Positions 48,788 through 61,621 of a stretch of 64,000 nt of DNA are shown in pieces (positions within the stretch are counted from its first letter, which is position 1; the number at the start of each line of letters is the position of its first letter). Under the pieces are notes generated by a model. That model saw nothing but the letters and a program-made list of their open reading frames with translations. It did no database searches and was not told the origin of the DNA. The DNA lies in contig NZ_FNAP01000001.1 in assembly GCF_900101965.1 (NCBI RefSeq), positions 682,001 through 746,000 of the forward strand, in the 5' to 3' direction. Made by a program: the position numbers and the translations under genes. The stretch is from Rhodospira trueperi (GTDB lineage: Bacteria > Pseudomonadota > Alphaproteobacteria > Rhodospirillales > Rhodospirillaceae).

Positions 48788-49034
48788 CCGGCATCTCGAT
48801 CCCCGAGCGGACGCACCGGGGGAGGCTTGCGGGAGAATCCGCGCCCCCGGCCCGCTTGTGCTTCCCCCGGGCGTCCGCATCGACTAGGCTCGTTGCGCCG
48901 GGATGGGCCGCCTGCATTGGAGCCAAGGCCCCTCCCGAGCGGACAATGGGCGCGGACTCCCGTCCGGGCCGGCAACACCGGGGCCAACCCCGGGGGACCA
49001 GGGAGGAACGGCGATGCCAGCGCGTGGAGGCGCG

Positions 49035-49925
49035 ATGGATTGGGACAAGCTGCGCGTGTTTCACGCGGTGGCGGACGCCGGCAGCTTCACCCACGCGGGG
49101 GAGGCCCTGAACCTCAGCCAGTCAGCCGTCAGTCGTCAGATCAGCGGGCTCGAGGAGAGTCTTGGGGTCACCCTGTTTCACCGGCACGCCCGGGGCCTGA
49201 TCCCCACCGAAGCCGGCGAGATGCTGTACCGCACCGTCCACGAGGTGTTCGCCAAGCTCGCCATGGTCGAAGCCAAGCTGGGTGAAACGCGGGAGCGACC
49301 CGAGGGTCCCTTGACCATCACCACGACCGTGGCCTTCGGCTCCCTGTGGCTGACGCCCCGGGTCAAGCGATTCCTGGAACGCTATCCCGAGATCGACCTG
49401 ACCATCGTGCTGAACGACGGCGAACTCGATCTGGCCATGCGCGAGGCCGATGTCGCGCTACGCTTCATGCCGCCGCGCCAGCCGGATCTGGTGAAGCGCC
49501 AGCTCATCACCATGCATTACCACTGCTTCGCGGCGCCGGACTACATCAAGCAGCACGGCATTCCGCAGAAGCCGGAAGACCTGGACGATCACAACATCAT
49601 CATCTACGGGGAAAAGTTCCGCCCCCCCGTGGAACGCATGAACTGGCTGATCGAAGCCGGGGCCGATCCCGCCAAGCCGCGCAAGCCCGTGCTGCGCGTC
49701 AACAACATCTACAGCATGTTCCGCGCGGTGCAGAGCGGCCTGGGCATCGCCGCACTACCGGACTATTTCAGCCTGGAGGCCGGGAACCTGGTGAAGGTGT
49801 TGCCCGACCTGCGCGGCCCCGAGGTGACGATCTACTTCGTTTATGCCGAGGAACTGCGCCACTCCAAGAAGGTCGAGGTGTTCCGCGACTTCCTGATCCG
49901 CGAACTGGCCCAGCGGCGGTTCTAG
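49035..49925 (+). CDS. LysR family transcriptional regulator
   Basis: A 296-residue regulator. The N-terminal winged HTH (LRVFHAVADAGSFTHAGEAL, NLSQSAVSRQISGLEESLG) is followed by a linker helix and a periplasmic-binding-like effector domain. MDWDKLRVF is the likely start (GGAGG four bases upstream); an ATG at 49014 with GGGAGG is an alternative that adds seven residues. No divergent target gene is evident: trxB upstream is co-directional, 247 bases away. The inducer is unknown. Confidence 0.93.
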   Translation: MDWDKLRVFHAVADAGSFTHAGEALNLSQSAVSRQISGLEESLGVTLFHRHARGLIPTEAGEMLYRTVHEVFAKLAMVEAKLGETRERPEGPLTITTTVAFGSLWLTPRVKRFLERYPEIDLTIVLNDGELDLAMREADVALRFMPPRQPDLVKRQLITMHYHCFAAPDYIKQHGIPQKPEDLDDHNIIIYGEKFRPPVERMNWLIEAGADPAKPRKPVLRVNNIYSMFRAVQSGLGIAALPDYFSLEAGNLVKVLPDLRGPEVTIYFVYAEELRHSKKVEVFRDFLIRELAQRRF

Positions 49926-50443
49926 AGCCAATCCCGAGCGATCTGGACCGGATCGCGACGACGCGGTGCTTAACTGTGGGCGCGTTCCGCGCGGTTTGGC
50001 GCCCGCAAAGCGCCCTCGATCATACTTGGTCCGTCTGACTGGAGTGCGACCGTCGGGCGGCTGGCCATAGGACACCCGCCCGACGTGCGAATGCGAGGCC
50101 GTGAGGCCTGATCGCCCGGGTCGGTATCACCAACCCAAGCCTCAGGAAGCGGTTCAGACCGCGCGGACACCGGCCGTCGGTCACGGCAGGGATCGTGACC
50201 GATCCGTCAGGTCACGCAACGGCTATGAGCGTTCTTGCAATTCCCAAGAGGAGTCACACCCGCCTCTTCTTAAGTCGCATTTTTGACGCAATTACGTCCT
50301 TTCGTTGTAGAAAAAACTCGAACCCGATCCGGGTGTTCGCCCTGCGGGTTCGGAAGAGATTAACCGTGATTCCTGTATGTTTTTTTCCGACCAGCGTAAA
50401 CTTGCTCGTTCGCCGCTTCGGCTTCGTTCAGGGGGGACCTCCG
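49926..50443 (+). promoter_or_regulatory. Long leader with hairpin and candidate promoter before the diguanylate cyclase
   Basis: 518 bases with no convincing gene. It contains a 10-bp perfect hairpin CGTCGGGCGG/CCGCCCGACG (50051-50060 with 50076-50085), possibly the LysR gene terminator although no T-run follows. A sigma70-like promoter lies downstream: TTGACG (50283-50288), a 17-base spacer and TGTAGA (50306-50311), in an AT-rich patch. The promoter lies inside the longest possible reading frame of the next gene, which argues for a start downstream of it. Confidence 0.45.
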
Positions 50444-52696
50444 TTGCGATCCCTAAAATCGGCCATTCTATTGCCTTTCGTTGTTTTTGTGATCCTCCTG
50501 ATCGTCGGCATATCGGGCGTGACCTATCTCGCCCATCAACGCGAGACCGAGGCTCTCTTGAGCCGCATGCGAACCGGCATCGAGGCCGAGTTCAAGCATG
50601 CCCTTGGCCAGGACGCCGAGATGCTGCGCGCGGCCCTCAGCGCCATTTCGCGCGACGCGCGCCTGATTGAGGCGTTCGAGCAGCGGGATCGGGATCGCCT
50701 GCTTGCCCTTGTCGCGCCGACGTACGCGGACCTGAACACGCACAACCGGGTCACGCATTTCTATTTTCACGGCCCTGACCGGGTGAATTTTCTCCGGGTC
50801 CACCAGCCGCCGCGACACGGCGACACCATCGACCGGTTTACCGCGCTGGGCGCCGAGCGAACCGGCCTGCCCACCTGGGGCGTCGAACTGGGGCCGCTCG
50901 GGACCTTCACTCTGCGGTTCGTGGTGCCATGGCAAACCGACGACCGCCTGATCGGATATCTGGAACTGGGCGAGGAAATCGACCACGTCCTCGCCAATCT
51001 GCGCGAACAGTTCGGCGTCGAACTGTTCGCGTTCATCGACAAATCATACCTGGACCGCACGGGATGGGAATCCGGCATGCGCATGCTCGGCCGGACGTTT
51101 GAATGGGATGCCTTGCCCAACGTGGTCCTGGCCAGCGAGACGGACACGGATCTGCCCCTGGATCTGCTCGATCCCACTGGCCCCACGGGGGCGGCCGACT
51201 CCCTTGAGCACGACGGCAGGACGCACGCGCTGTTCCGGTTCCCGCTGATGGACGCCGGCGACCGGCGGGTCGCGCACTTGGTCACGGCCCTGGATACCAC
51301 AGCGCGCCGCGAAGACCTCGCCAGCACGATCCTGATCATCGCCGGAGCCAGTGTCGGTGGCGGCATCGCGGTGATCGTTCTGTTCTGGTTCATTCTCGGG
51401 CGGGCGGAAGCGCGCCACAGGCGGGCCGAGGCGCGGCAACTCCAGTTGGGCCGCATCCTGGATCTGGCCCACGAACAGGTCCTGCTGCTGGACGCCTCCA
51501 GTCTGGCAGTGCTCGAAGCGAACCGGGGCGCGCGGTCGGACTTGGGGTATTCGGACGAGGCGTTGAAGAGTCTGCTGGGGCCTGAACTCATTCTCCTGGA
51601 CAGGAACAGCAACCTGGCCACCGAACTGGCCCCCCTGGTCCGCTCCGCCGAGCAGGTGCGAACCCTGGAGGGTAGCCTGCGCTGCAAGGACGGCTCGACG
51701 ATGCCGGCCGAGTTCCGGTGCCAATATGTCGCGACCCACACACCGCCGGCGTTCGCGGTCATCGCCACCGACATCACCGATCGCCAGCAGGCCGAACGGG
51801 AACGCCAACTGGCCGTCACGGTGTTCCGCAATTCCGCCGAAGCGATGATGGTCACCAACGCGGACAACCTCATCATCGCCGTCAATCCGGCCTTCACCAA
51901 GCTGACCGGATATGAGGCGGAGGACGTCATTGGACGCAATCCCCGGCTGCTTTCGTCGGACCGTCACGACAAGGAATTCTACCGGAAGATGTGGGAGGGC
52001 CTGACCCAAACGGGCCATTGGCACGGCGCGGTATGGAACCGCCGCAAGGACGGCACGCTCTATGCCCAGCGGCTGGCCATCACGGCCATTCACGACCGCG
52101 ACGGAACGGTCCTGAGCTATGTCGGTCTGCTTTCGGACGTCACCGAGGAAAAGCTGGAATCCGACCGGATCCGCCAGCAGGCCCACAAGGACGAAGTCAC
52201 CGGCCTGCCCAATCGGCACATGCTGCTGGACAGCCTAACGCGGGCGCTGCACGCGCGGCGACGCGCCGAGGACACCCTGGCGGTCCTGTTCCTGGATCTG
52301 GACGGGTTCAAACCGATCAACGACACATATGGGCACGGCGCGGGAGACCTTGCCCTTCAGGAGGTGGCACGGCGTCTGGTGGCTGCCGTCCGAAAGGACG
52401 ACGTGGTCGGCCGCCTGGGCGGCGACGAATTCGTCGTGCTGCTCAAGAACACCGGAGAGATCGGCAACGCGGAAGCGCTGGCACGCAAGGTCCTCGACAC
52501 CTTCGCCGAGCCGTTCGATGTCGACGTGGCGCGGATGCCCATGGGGTGCAGCATCGGCGTCGCGCTGTCTCCGCTGCACAGCGCCGATGCGGAGGGCCTG
52601 CTGGCCGCCGCCGACCGCGCCATGTACCGCGCCAAGAGCGAAGGCAAGGGCACCTACCGCGTGTTCGATCCCGAGCAGGACGGCGACGGGCCGTGA
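50444..52696 (+). CDS. Membrane-bound PAS-GGDEF diguanylate cyclase
   Basis: A 750-residue enzyme making cyclic di-GMP. TM1 is SAILLPFVVFVILLIVGISG. A periplasmic dCache-like sensor of ~260 residues follows (THFYFHGPDRVNFLRVHQ) and then TM2 IAVIVLFWFILG. Two PAS domains come next (the second with NPAFTKLTGYEAEDVIGRNPR), and then a GGDEF domain with LGGDEFVVLL. The inhibitory site RxxD (RKDD) is five residues before it. There is no EAL domain. The TTG at 50444 after AGGGGGGACC is chosen because it begins just before TM1 and lies after a promoter-like sequence; ATG codons at 50195 and 50225 are possible but would put poor sequence at the N-terminus. Confidence 0.9.
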   Translation: MRSLKSAILLPFVVFVILLIVGISGVTYLAHQRETEALLSRMRTGIEAEFKHALGQDAEMLRAALSAISRDARLIEAFEQRDRDRLLALVAPTYADLNTHNRVTHFYFHGPDRVNFLRVHQPPRHGDTIDRFTALGAERTGLPTWGVELGPLGTFTLRFVVPWQTDDRLIGYLELGEEIDHVLANLREQFGVELFAFIDKSYLDRTGWESGMRMLGRTFEWDALPNVVLASETDTDLPLDLLDPTGPTGAADSLEHDGRTHALFRFPLMDAGDRRVAHLVTALDTTARREDLASTILIIAGASVGGGIAVIVLFWFILGRAEARHRRAEARQLQLGRILDLAHEQVLLLDASSLAVLEANRGARSDLGYSDEALKSLLGPELILLDRNSNLATELAPLVRSAEQVRTLEGSLRCKDGSTMPAEFRCQYVATHTPPAFAVIATDITDRQQAERERQLAVTVFRNSAEAMMVTNADNLIIAVNPAFTKLTGYEAEDVIGRNPRLLSSDRHDKEFYRKMWEGLTQTGHWHGAVWNRRKDGTLYAQRLAITAIHDRDGTVLSYVGLLSDVTEEKLESDRIRQQAHKDEVTGLPNRHMLLDSLTRALHARRRAEDTLAVLFLDLDGFKPINDTYGHGAGDLALQEVARRLVAAVRKDDVVGRLGGDEFVVLLKNTGEIGNAEALARKVLDTFAEPFDVDVARMPMGCSIGVALSPLHSADAEGLLAAADRAMYRAKSEGKGTYRVFDPEQDGDGP

Positions 52697-52794
52697 GGGG
52701 AACGGGCGCACCCTAGGATCAAAATAGGCCCTCAAACGCCTGCACCCGCACAACCCCTTGATCCCGCGCCCCGCTTCGGCGCATTCTCGCACGC

Positions 52795-55065
52795 ATGAGC
52801 ACCACCACCCAGACCCCGCCTCCGCCGCCGCCCCCTGCCGGTGGGGAGATCCGCGACACGCCGTTGGCCGACGCGCTCGGCGAGCGCTATCTGGCCTATG
52901 CGCTGTCGACCATCGTCGCCCGCTCGTTGCCCGACGTGCGCGACGGCCTGAAGCCGGTGCATCGCCGCCTGCTGTACGCCATGCGCCAACTCAAGCTGGA
53001 CCCGGAGGGCGGCTTTAAGAAGTGCGCCCGCGTGGTCGGCGACGTCATCGGTAAGTACCACCCGCACGGCGATTCGGCGGTGTACGAGGCCATGGTGCGT
53101 CTGGCGCAGGACTTCGCCGTGCGCTGGCCCCTGGTCGAGGGCCAGGGCAACTTCGGCAACATCGACGGCGATAACGCGGCGGCCATGCGGTATACCGAGG
53201 CCCGCCTGACCGCCGTGGCCCAGGCCCTGATGGAGGGACTGGACGAGAACGCCGTCGATTTCGGCCCCACCTACGACGGCGAGGAGGACGAGCCCCGGGT
53301 TATGCCGGCGGCCTTCCCCAACCTGCTGGCCAACGGCGCCCAGGGCATCGCGGTGGGCATGGCCACCAGTATTCCGCCGCACAATGTGGGCGAGATCTGC
53401 GACGCGCTGACGCTGCTGATCGACGACCGCGAAACGCCCATTGCGACCCTGGTTGAGCGTCTGCCGGGGCCGGACTTCCCCACCGGCGGCGTCCTGGTGG
53501 AATCGCCGGACGCGATCCGCGAGGCCTACGCCACCGGGCGCGGCGCCTTCCGTCTGCGTGCCCGCTGGGCGGTGGAGAAGCTGGGCCACGGCCTGTTCCA
53601 GATCGTGGTGACGGAAATCCCCTATCAGGTGCAGAAGGCCAAGCTGATCGAGCGCATCGCCGACCTGCTGACCAACCGCAAGCTGCCCCTGCTCGGCGAT
53701 GTGCGCGACGAATCGGCCGAGGACGTGCGCATCGTCCTGGAGCCGCGCGCGCGCTCCGTCGATCCGGCGACGCTGATGGAACAGCTCTTCCGCCAGACCG
53801 AGTTGGAGGTGCGCGTCGGCCTCAACATGAACGTGCTCGACGCCGACGGTGTGCCCCGCGTGATGGATGTGCGCGAGGTGCTACTGGCCTTCCTCGACCA
53901 TCGTCACGACGTACTGGTGCGCCGCACCCGCCACCGGCTGGACAAGATCGCCCACCGGCTGGAGGTGTTGGGCGGATACCTCATCGCCTACCTGAACCTC
54001 GACGAAGTGATCCGCATCATCCGCGAGGAGGACCACCCGAAACCCGTGCTGATCGACACCTTCGACCTGACCGACGTCCAGGCCGAGGCCATCCTCAACA
54101 TGCGGCTGCGCAGCCTGCGCAAGCTGGAGGAGATGGAGATCCGCAAGGAGCACGAAGCCCTTTCGGCGGAGCAGGCGGACTTGCGGGATCTTCTGGCGGA
54201 CCCGGCGCGGCGCTGGGCGCGCATCGGCGAGCAGGTGGCCAAGATCCAGGAGGACTTCGGCGGCCATACGGAGCTTGGCCGCCGCCGCACCGAACTGGGA
54301 CCGGCCCCCGGCGTCGTCGAGGTGCCGATCGAGGCCATGGTGGAGCGCGAACCGATCACCGTGATCCTATCCCGCATGGGGTGGATCCGCGCGCTCAAGG
54401 GCCACCCGGAGGACATCGGCGACCCGCGCTTCAAGGACGGCGACAGCCTGCATACCGTGATCCGCGCGCAGACCACGGACAAGCTGCTGCTGTTCGCCTC
54501 CAACGGGCGGTATTACACCATCGCCGGGGACCGCATCCCGCGCGGGCGCGGCTTCGGTGACCCGGTTCGGCTGATCGTGGACGTGCCCAACGACGCCGCG
54601 CTGGTCGGCCTGCATGTGCATCGGCCGGGCGCGAAGCGGCTGCTGGCGGCGTCGGACGGGCGCGGCTTCGTGGTCGAAGAGGGCGAGTGCGTCGGCCAGA
54701 CCAAGGCCGGCAAGCAGGTGCTCACCCCGGGGCAAGGCGCGGTGGCGGTGACCAGCCGGCCGCTCGATCCGGGCGGGACGGCGGGCGACCATGTGGCCTG
54801 CGTCGGCACCAACCGCAAACTGCTGATCTTCCCGCTGGATCAGGTAGCCACAATGGTGAAAGGACGCGGCGTAACGCTCATGCGGCTGAAGGACGCCGCG
54901 CTGTCGGATGTGGTGGTGATCCGGTTGGCGGACGGGCTGAGCTGGCCCAGCGGCGAGCGCACCCGCACGGAAACGGACCTGTCCCCGTGGCTCGGCAACC
55001 GCGCCGGCGCCGGCAAGCTGCCGCCGCGCGGCTTCCCCAAGGACAACAGGTTCGGGGGCGGCTGA
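52795..55065 (+). CDS. parC: DNA topoisomerase IV subunit A
   Basis: A 756-residue type IIA topoisomerase subunit that decatenates daughter chromosomes. Seen: [37 protein letters not shown] and the catalytic Tyr133 in [12 protein letters not shown]. Features that favour ParC over GyrA are the YLAYALSTI start and the shorter C-terminal domain without a clear GyrA-box. The N-terminus has a run of seven prolines (residues 8-14). It converges with gyrB; the partner parE is not in the window. Confidence 0.94.
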   Translation: MSTTTQTPPPPPPPAGGEIRDTPLADALGERYLAYALSTIVARSLPDVRDGLKPVHRRLLYAMRQLKLDPEGGFKKCARVVGDVIGKYHPHGDSAVYEAMVRLAQDFAVRWPLVEGQGNFGNIDGDNAAAMRYTEARLTAVAQALMEGLDENAVDFGPTYDGEEDEPRVMPAAFPNLLANGAQGIAVGMATSIPPHNVGEICDALTLLIDDRETPIATLVERLPGPDFPTGGVLVESPDAIREAYATGRGAFRLRARWAVEKLGHGLFQIVVTEIPYQVQKAKLIERIADLLTNRKLPLLGDVRDESAEDVRIVLEPRARSVDPATLMEQLFRQTELEVRVGLNMNVLDADGVPRVMDVREVLLAFLDHRHDVLVRRTRHRLDKIAHRLEVLGGYLIAYLNLDEVIRIIREEDHPKPVLIDTFDLTDVQAEAILNMRLRSLRKLEEMEIRKEHEALSAEQADLRDLLADPARRWARIGEQVAKIQEDFGGHTELGRRRTELGPAPGVVEVPIEAMVEREPITVILSRMGWIRALKGHPEDIGDPRFKDGDSLHTVIRAQTTDKLLLFASNGRYYTIAGDRIPRGRGFGDPVRLIVDVPNDAALVGLHVHRPGAKRLLAASDGRGFVVEEGECVGQTKAGKQVLTPGQGAVAVTSRPLDPGGTAGDHVACVGTNRKLLIFPLDQVATMVKGRGVTLMRLKDAALSDVVVIRLADGLSWPSGERTRTETDLSPWLGNRAGAGKLPPRGFPKDNRFGGG

Positions 55066-55077
55066 ACGCCCCCGAAC
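55050..55077 (+). terminator. Hairpin at the parC/gyrB convergence
   Basis: A perfect 10-bp stem GTTCGGGGGC (55050-55059) with GCCCCCGAAC (55068-55077) and an 8-base loop containing the parC stop codon. No strong T-run follows. A second 6-bp hairpin (55093-55107) lies beside the gyrB stop. Together they could end both converging transcripts. Confidence 0.55.
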
Positions 55078-55108
55078 TTGGCGTCTTCGCCCGGCGGTTC
55101 GACCGCCC

Positions 55109-57550
<2,442 letters not shown>

Positions 57551-58720
57551 TCAGTTTACCAGATTGCCGTCCCGAAGGCCGACAAATTGCGCCTGATCGG
57601 CAAAATCACCGAACAACGCGGCGTCGGTTCCGGTCAGCCAGGCCTGCGCGCCCAAACGGGTCAGGGCGTCGGCCAGGGCGGCGCGCCGCTCGGCGTCGAG
57701 ATGCGCCACCACCTCGTCGAGCAGCAGCAGCGGCGGGCCGTCCCGTGCGGCCGCCACGACCCGGGCTTGGGCCAGGACCAGCGCGATCAGCACGGCCTTC
57801 TGTTCGCCGGTCGAGCACTGGGCCGCTGGCAGGTCGCGACTGGCGTGGCGCACCAGCAGGTCCGAGCGGTGCGGCCCCAGGGCCGTACCCCCGGCCTCGG
57901 CATCGGCGGCGCGCGACGCCGCCATGGCCTCGCGCAGGGAATCCTCGACGGCCAGCGCCGGCCGGTCGTCGAGCGCGCGTTCGGCCACACCCTCCAGCGC
58001 CAGGATGGCGCGCGGAAACGGTCCCTCCGCCTCAGCCAGTGCCGCCGACAGCCGCGCCACAAGATCCCGCCGCGCCGCCGCGATGGCCACACCGTGACGG
58101 GCCAGGGTATCCTCCAGCGCGGACAACCAACCCGGATCGCCACGCCCCTCGCGCAGCAGCCGGCCGCGCTCGCGCAGGGCATGGGCGTGAGCGGCGCAAC
58201 GGCCGGCGTGATCGGGGTCCAGCGTCTGCACCAACCGGTCCAGGAAGCGGCGTCGCTCGCCAGCACCATCGCGGAACAGCCCGTCCATGGCCGGGGTCAG
58301 CCAGAGGGCGGCGAGATGGCGTCCCAGGGCGGTCTGCCCACGCATGGTCTCGCCGTCGACGCGGACCACGCGCCGATCCGCCCCGCCGCCGGCCTCAAGG
58401 CCGGTCCCCAGGGACACCGGCCCCGCCGACGTCTGGACCGTGGCGGCCACCGCCCAGGCGCCCGATTCGGCCGTGTGCCGGGTGATCTCTCCCAGGCGCG
58501 CCGCCCGCAGACCACGCCCCGGCACCAGCAGGGACAGGGCCTCCAGCACGTTGGTCTTGCCGGCGCCATTGGGGCCGGTCAGGACCACGGGGGCCGGCTC
58601 GATGTGCAGCCGCAGGCGCCGGTAGCAGCGGAAGTCCGTCACGGTCAGGCGCGTGACGGCGGGCAGCGCGGCGGCCGGAGGGGAGCCTGGATCCGGGGAA
58701 CCGAGATCCGCCGACGCCAT
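57551..58720 (-). CDS. recF: DNA replication and repair protein RecF
   Basis: A 389-residue SMC-like ATPase that loads RecA at gaps. Walker A is GPNGAGKTNVLEAL, the ABC signature is QCSTGEQKAVLIAL, and Walker B is PPLLLLDEVVAHLD. The N-terminal RLTVTDFRCYRRLRL is typical. It lies 13 bases after dnaN, so it is translated from the same message. Confidence 0.96.
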   Translation of the reverse strand: MASADLGSPDPGSPPAAALPAVTRLTVTDFRCYRRLRLHIEPAPVVLTGPNGAGKTNVLEALSLLVPGRGLRAARLGEITRHTAESGAWAVAATVQTSAGPVSLGTGLEAGGGADRRVVRVDGETMRGQTALGRHLAALWLTPAMDGLFRDGAGERRRFLDRLVQTLDPDHAGRCAAHAHALRERGRLLREGRGDPGWLSALEDTLARHGVAIAAARRDLVARLSAALAEAEGPFPRAILALEGVAERALDDRPALAVEDSLREAMAASRAADAEAGGTALGPHRSDLLVRHASRDLPAAQCSTGEQKAVLIALVLAQARVVAAARDGPPLLLLDEVVAHLDAERRAALADALTRLGAQAWLTGTDAALFGDFADQAQFVGLRDGNLVN

Positions 58721-58733
58721 CAGGCTCGCCTCA

Positions 58734-59852
58734 TCAGACCCTCATGGGCATCAGGACGTACACGGCCGAGCCGTCGGTGACGTCCCGCAGAATCGTGGGC
58801 GCGGAGGCATCGGCCATGATCAGGCGCACGGCGTCGCCCTCAATCTGCCCCAGGATGTCGAGCAGGTAGCGGCTGTTGAAGCCAATCTCGATGGGCGCGG
58901 CGTCGAAGCTGGCCTCCAGTTCCTCCACCGCGCTGCCGGCCTCGGGACTGTTGGCGGACAGGGTGACCTGCCCCTTCTCGACGGTCATCTTCACCGCCCG
59001 GGATTTCTCGGTGGAGATGGCGGAGACGCGGTCCACCGCCTTGCCCAGGGTGGCGCAGTCCACCTCCAGGATCTTGTCGTTGTTGATCGGGATGACGCGT
59101 TCATAGTCGGGGAACGTGCCGTCGATCAGCTTGGAGACCAACACGCTGTCGTCAAAGGCGAAGCGAATCTTGCTGTCGGACAGCGAGACCGCGACGTCCA
59201 TGCCGGTCTCGTCGATTAGCTTGCGCAGTTCGCCGACCGTCTTGCGCGGCACGATGATGCCGGGCATGCCGGCCGCGCCCTCCGGCAGCGGCACCTCGAC
59301 CCGGGCCAACCGGTGGCCGTCGGTGGCCACGGAGCGCAGCACGGGGACGCCATCGCTGGTGGTGGCGTGCAGGTGAATACCGTTCAGGTAATACCGCGTT
59401 TCCTCGGTGGAGATGGCGAAGCGGGTGCGGTCGATCATGCCGCGCAGGTCCGCCGCCGACAGCGAGAAGGAATGCGTATAGGTCCCCGAACTCATGACGG
59501 GGAAGTCCTCGACCGGCAGGCAGGCCAGATTGAACCGTGACCGGCCCGAGCGCAGGACCAAGCGCTCGCCCTCGGTGTCCAGGCTCAGCTCGACCTGGGC
59601 ACCGTCCGGCAGCTTGCGGACGATGTCGAACAGCGTATGGGCGGGCGCGGTGGAGGCGCCGGCCTGGGCCACCTCGCCGGCCACCGATTCCGCGATCTCC
59701 AGGTCCATGTCCGTGGCGTTCAAGCCGAGCGCGCCGTCATGGGCCTCCAGCTTGACGTTGGATAGAATGGGGATGGTGGTGCGTCGCTCGACGACGCTCT
59801 GGACGTGCCCCAGGGACTTCAGAAGGGCGGAACGCTCGATGGTCAGCTGCAT
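58734..59852 (-). CDS. dnaN: DNA polymerase III beta sliding clamp
   Basis: A 372-residue ring clamp. The start MQLTIERSALLKSLGHVQSVVERR, the middle GTYTHSFSLSAADLRGMIDR and the C-terminal YVLMPMRV end are all characteristic. The ATG at 59852 is fixed by the family N-terminus; the frame is open upstream but is antisense-like sequence. dnaA is not adjacent; the gene upstream is a glycosyltransferase on the same strand. The 190 bases upstream include an 11-bp tandem repeat at 59975-59996. Confidence 0.97.
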   Translation of the reverse strand: MQLTIERSALLKSLGHVQSVVERRTTIPILSNVKLEAHDGALGLNATDMDLEIAESVAGEVAQAGASTAPAHTLFDIVRKLPDGAQVELSLDTEGERLVLRSGRSRFNLACLPVEDFPVMSSGTYTHSFSLSAADLRGMIDRTRFAISTEETRYYLNGIHLHATTSDGVPVLRSVATDGHRLARVEVPLPEGAAGMPGIIVPRKTVGELRKLIDETGMDVAVSLSDSKIRFAFDDSVLVSKLIDGTFPDYERVIPINNDKILEVDCATLGKAVDRVSAISTEKSRAVKMTVEKGQVTLSANSPEAGSAVEELEASFDAAPIEIGFNSRYLLDILGQIEGDAVRLIMADASAPTILRDVTDGSAVYVLMPMRV

Positions 59853-60042
59853 GGCCGGATCAGTGTCGCTGAGGAAAGAAGAGCGCCGGGATCGCCGGCG
59901 CCGGGTCGGCCAGTATAGCCATGGGATTGGCCCACCAAAAGGACGAATTTCCGACACCGCCACACGGATGAGGCCGTTTCGCTTGCGTTTCGCTTGGGGC
60001 GGCGCGCGGGCCGCTTCATCGCGACCCGCGCGTCCGATCCAT

Positions 60043-61602
60043 TTACCGGCACACCCCCGCGCCGCCCTTGGCCAGGGCATAGCCGAGGGTCGGGGCCGGG
60101 CGGCCGGAATGCGCCAGAACACCCGTGACCGTGCCGATGGTGGCGTCCTCCGGCAGGGTCGCGTCCTGTCCGGGGATGCCGTCCGCGCGCAGGGTGTCCG
60201 CCGCCTCCGGCATCCGCTCGGCGGGCCACAGCACGAGGCAGTCGCCGGACACCGGGCGCGCAGGCGGCGCGAACAAGGCTTTCTGCGAGTCGGCGGGGCG
60301 AACGAAGCGGGAGGCCGGCAAGTGCGGACGCAGGTTCTCCAGCGGCAGGTGATGGACCGTGCCCAGCAGCACGACGGTGCCGCCCTCGAACCCGGCGTCG
60401 CGCACGCCGTCGGCGTAGGTTGCATAGGGCAGGACGAGGTTGCACTTGTCCTCGCACGCGTCGGCCGTGGTGAGGATGAACCGTGCCATGAACACCGGGA
60501 CCGCCAGCGCCAGCAGCACGATCACCAGGGCATACAGGCCGCGCGCCGTCGGTCCCGGGTTTCCGCGCGCCAGCCAGGCGAACAAAGGCACCACCACAAG
60601 GATCAGCGGATAGACATGATGCGGCTTCAGGGTGACGTCCGCCACCACCACCAGCGCCGCCAGTTCAACCAGGAACAGCACCGGCACCAGCCGCGCGAAA
60701 TCCCGGCGGTCGCGGGTGACCGGGGCGATGGGCTCCGGCCGTGTCAGCGCGCGCCAGAGCGCCGGCAGAAACAGCAGAAGGGCGATGGCCACCGCCGGCA
60801 ACAGCACCATCAGGGCGTGCTCGCCCAGGGTGGCCAGACCGGGCGCGGTGGCCTCCCAGTTCCCCAGGATTGACGGGTCGGGCGAAAGCTTGCGACTGAA
60901 CAGGGGACCGGCCGCGCTCCAGTGCAGCAGCAGCCAGACGTAATGCGGTGCCGCGATGATGGCCGTCAGCAGGGCGGCGGCCGGCATCTTCCACGACCGC
61001 ATCACGGCGCGCGTCGTCGGCGTCGCCAGCCCGGCCAGCACCACCGCGAGCAGCACCAGGACGAAACTGTACTTGGTCAGCAGCCCCAGCCCGGCAATCA
61101 GGCCGAGCAGTAGCCACCGTCCCCAGTTCGGCCGCTGCACGACGCCCAAGGCGCCCCACAGCAGCGCGAAACCTGCCGTGGTCAGGGCCACGGTATGGGT
61201 CAGGTTGATGTGCGGGGCCCAGTTCCAGGCCACCAGCCCGGCCAGCGACAGGCCCGCCAGGGTGGCCATGCCACGATCCGGCGCGAGTTGGCGCGTGGCC
61301 GCCCAGGCCAGCGGGTAGGCCGCGAAGAGCAGCACCGCCACCAGCACGCGGGTGGACAGCAGTGTCGGCCCCAGGGCCTCGGCGCTCAGCCAATGCAGCC
61401 ACACCACCAACGGCGGATTGAGGGGATCATAGCCCAGCGCCAGCGCCTGAGAGAACAGCAGAAGCTCGGCATCGTCGTTGCGACCGCCGGTCTGCAGCCA
61501 GACCTGCAGCGCCACCACGCCGGCCAGCATCAGCGCGACCAGCCCGAAGGCAACCCGGCCATGAACGAATGGCCGCCCCAGGGCGGCAAGGGATTTTATC
61601 AT
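60043..61602 (-). CDS. GT39-type membrane glycosyltransferase (ArnT/PMT-like)
   Basis: A 519-residue polytopic protein with about 10-12 TM helices. The first periplasmic loop has the catalytic acidic pair in GGRNDDAELLLFSQAL, followed by GYDPLNPPLVVWLHWL, typical of PMT_2/ArnT-like enzymes that move a sugar from polyprenyl phosphate to a lipid or protein acceptor. The C-terminal ~130 residues are soluble, with two Cys in ACEDKCNLVLP that could form a periplasmic disulfide. The acceptor is unknown. It is 19 bases from the amidotransferase gene upstream, probably an operon. Confidence 0.85.
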   Translation of the reverse strand: MIKSLAALGRPFVHGRVAFGLVALMLAGVVALQVWLQTGGRNDDAELLLFSQALALGYDPLNPPLVVWLHWLSAEALGPTLLSTRVLVAVLLFAAYPLAWAATRQLAPDRGMATLAGLSLAGLVAWNWAPHINLTHTVALTTAGFALLWGALGVVQRPNWGRWLLLGLIAGLGLLTKYSFVLVLLAVVLAGLATPTTRAVMRSWKMPAAALLTAIIAAPHYVWLLLHWSAAGPLFSRKLSPDPSILGNWEATAPGLATLGEHALMVLLPAVAIALLLFLPALWRALTRPEPIAPVTRDRRDFARLVPVLFLVELAALVVVADVTLKPHHVYPLILVVVPLFAWLARGNPGPTARGLYALVIVLLALAVPVFMARFILTTADACEDKCNLVLPYATYADGVRDAGFEGGTVVLLGTVHHLPLENLRPHLPASRFVRPADSQKALFAPPARPVSGDCLVLWPAERMPEAADTLRADGIPGQDATLPEDATIGTVTGVLAHSGRPAPTLGYALAKGGAGVCR

Positions 61603-61621
61603 CGTGTGGTCTCCCTCCCCC

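Noticed and set aside
49926-50194. tRNA or small RNA in the gap after the LysR gene
   Set aside because: No cloverleaf or T-loop consensus was found; only a simple hairpin is present.
52795-55065. gyrA
   Set aside because: The N-terminal region and overall length fit ParC better than GyrA.
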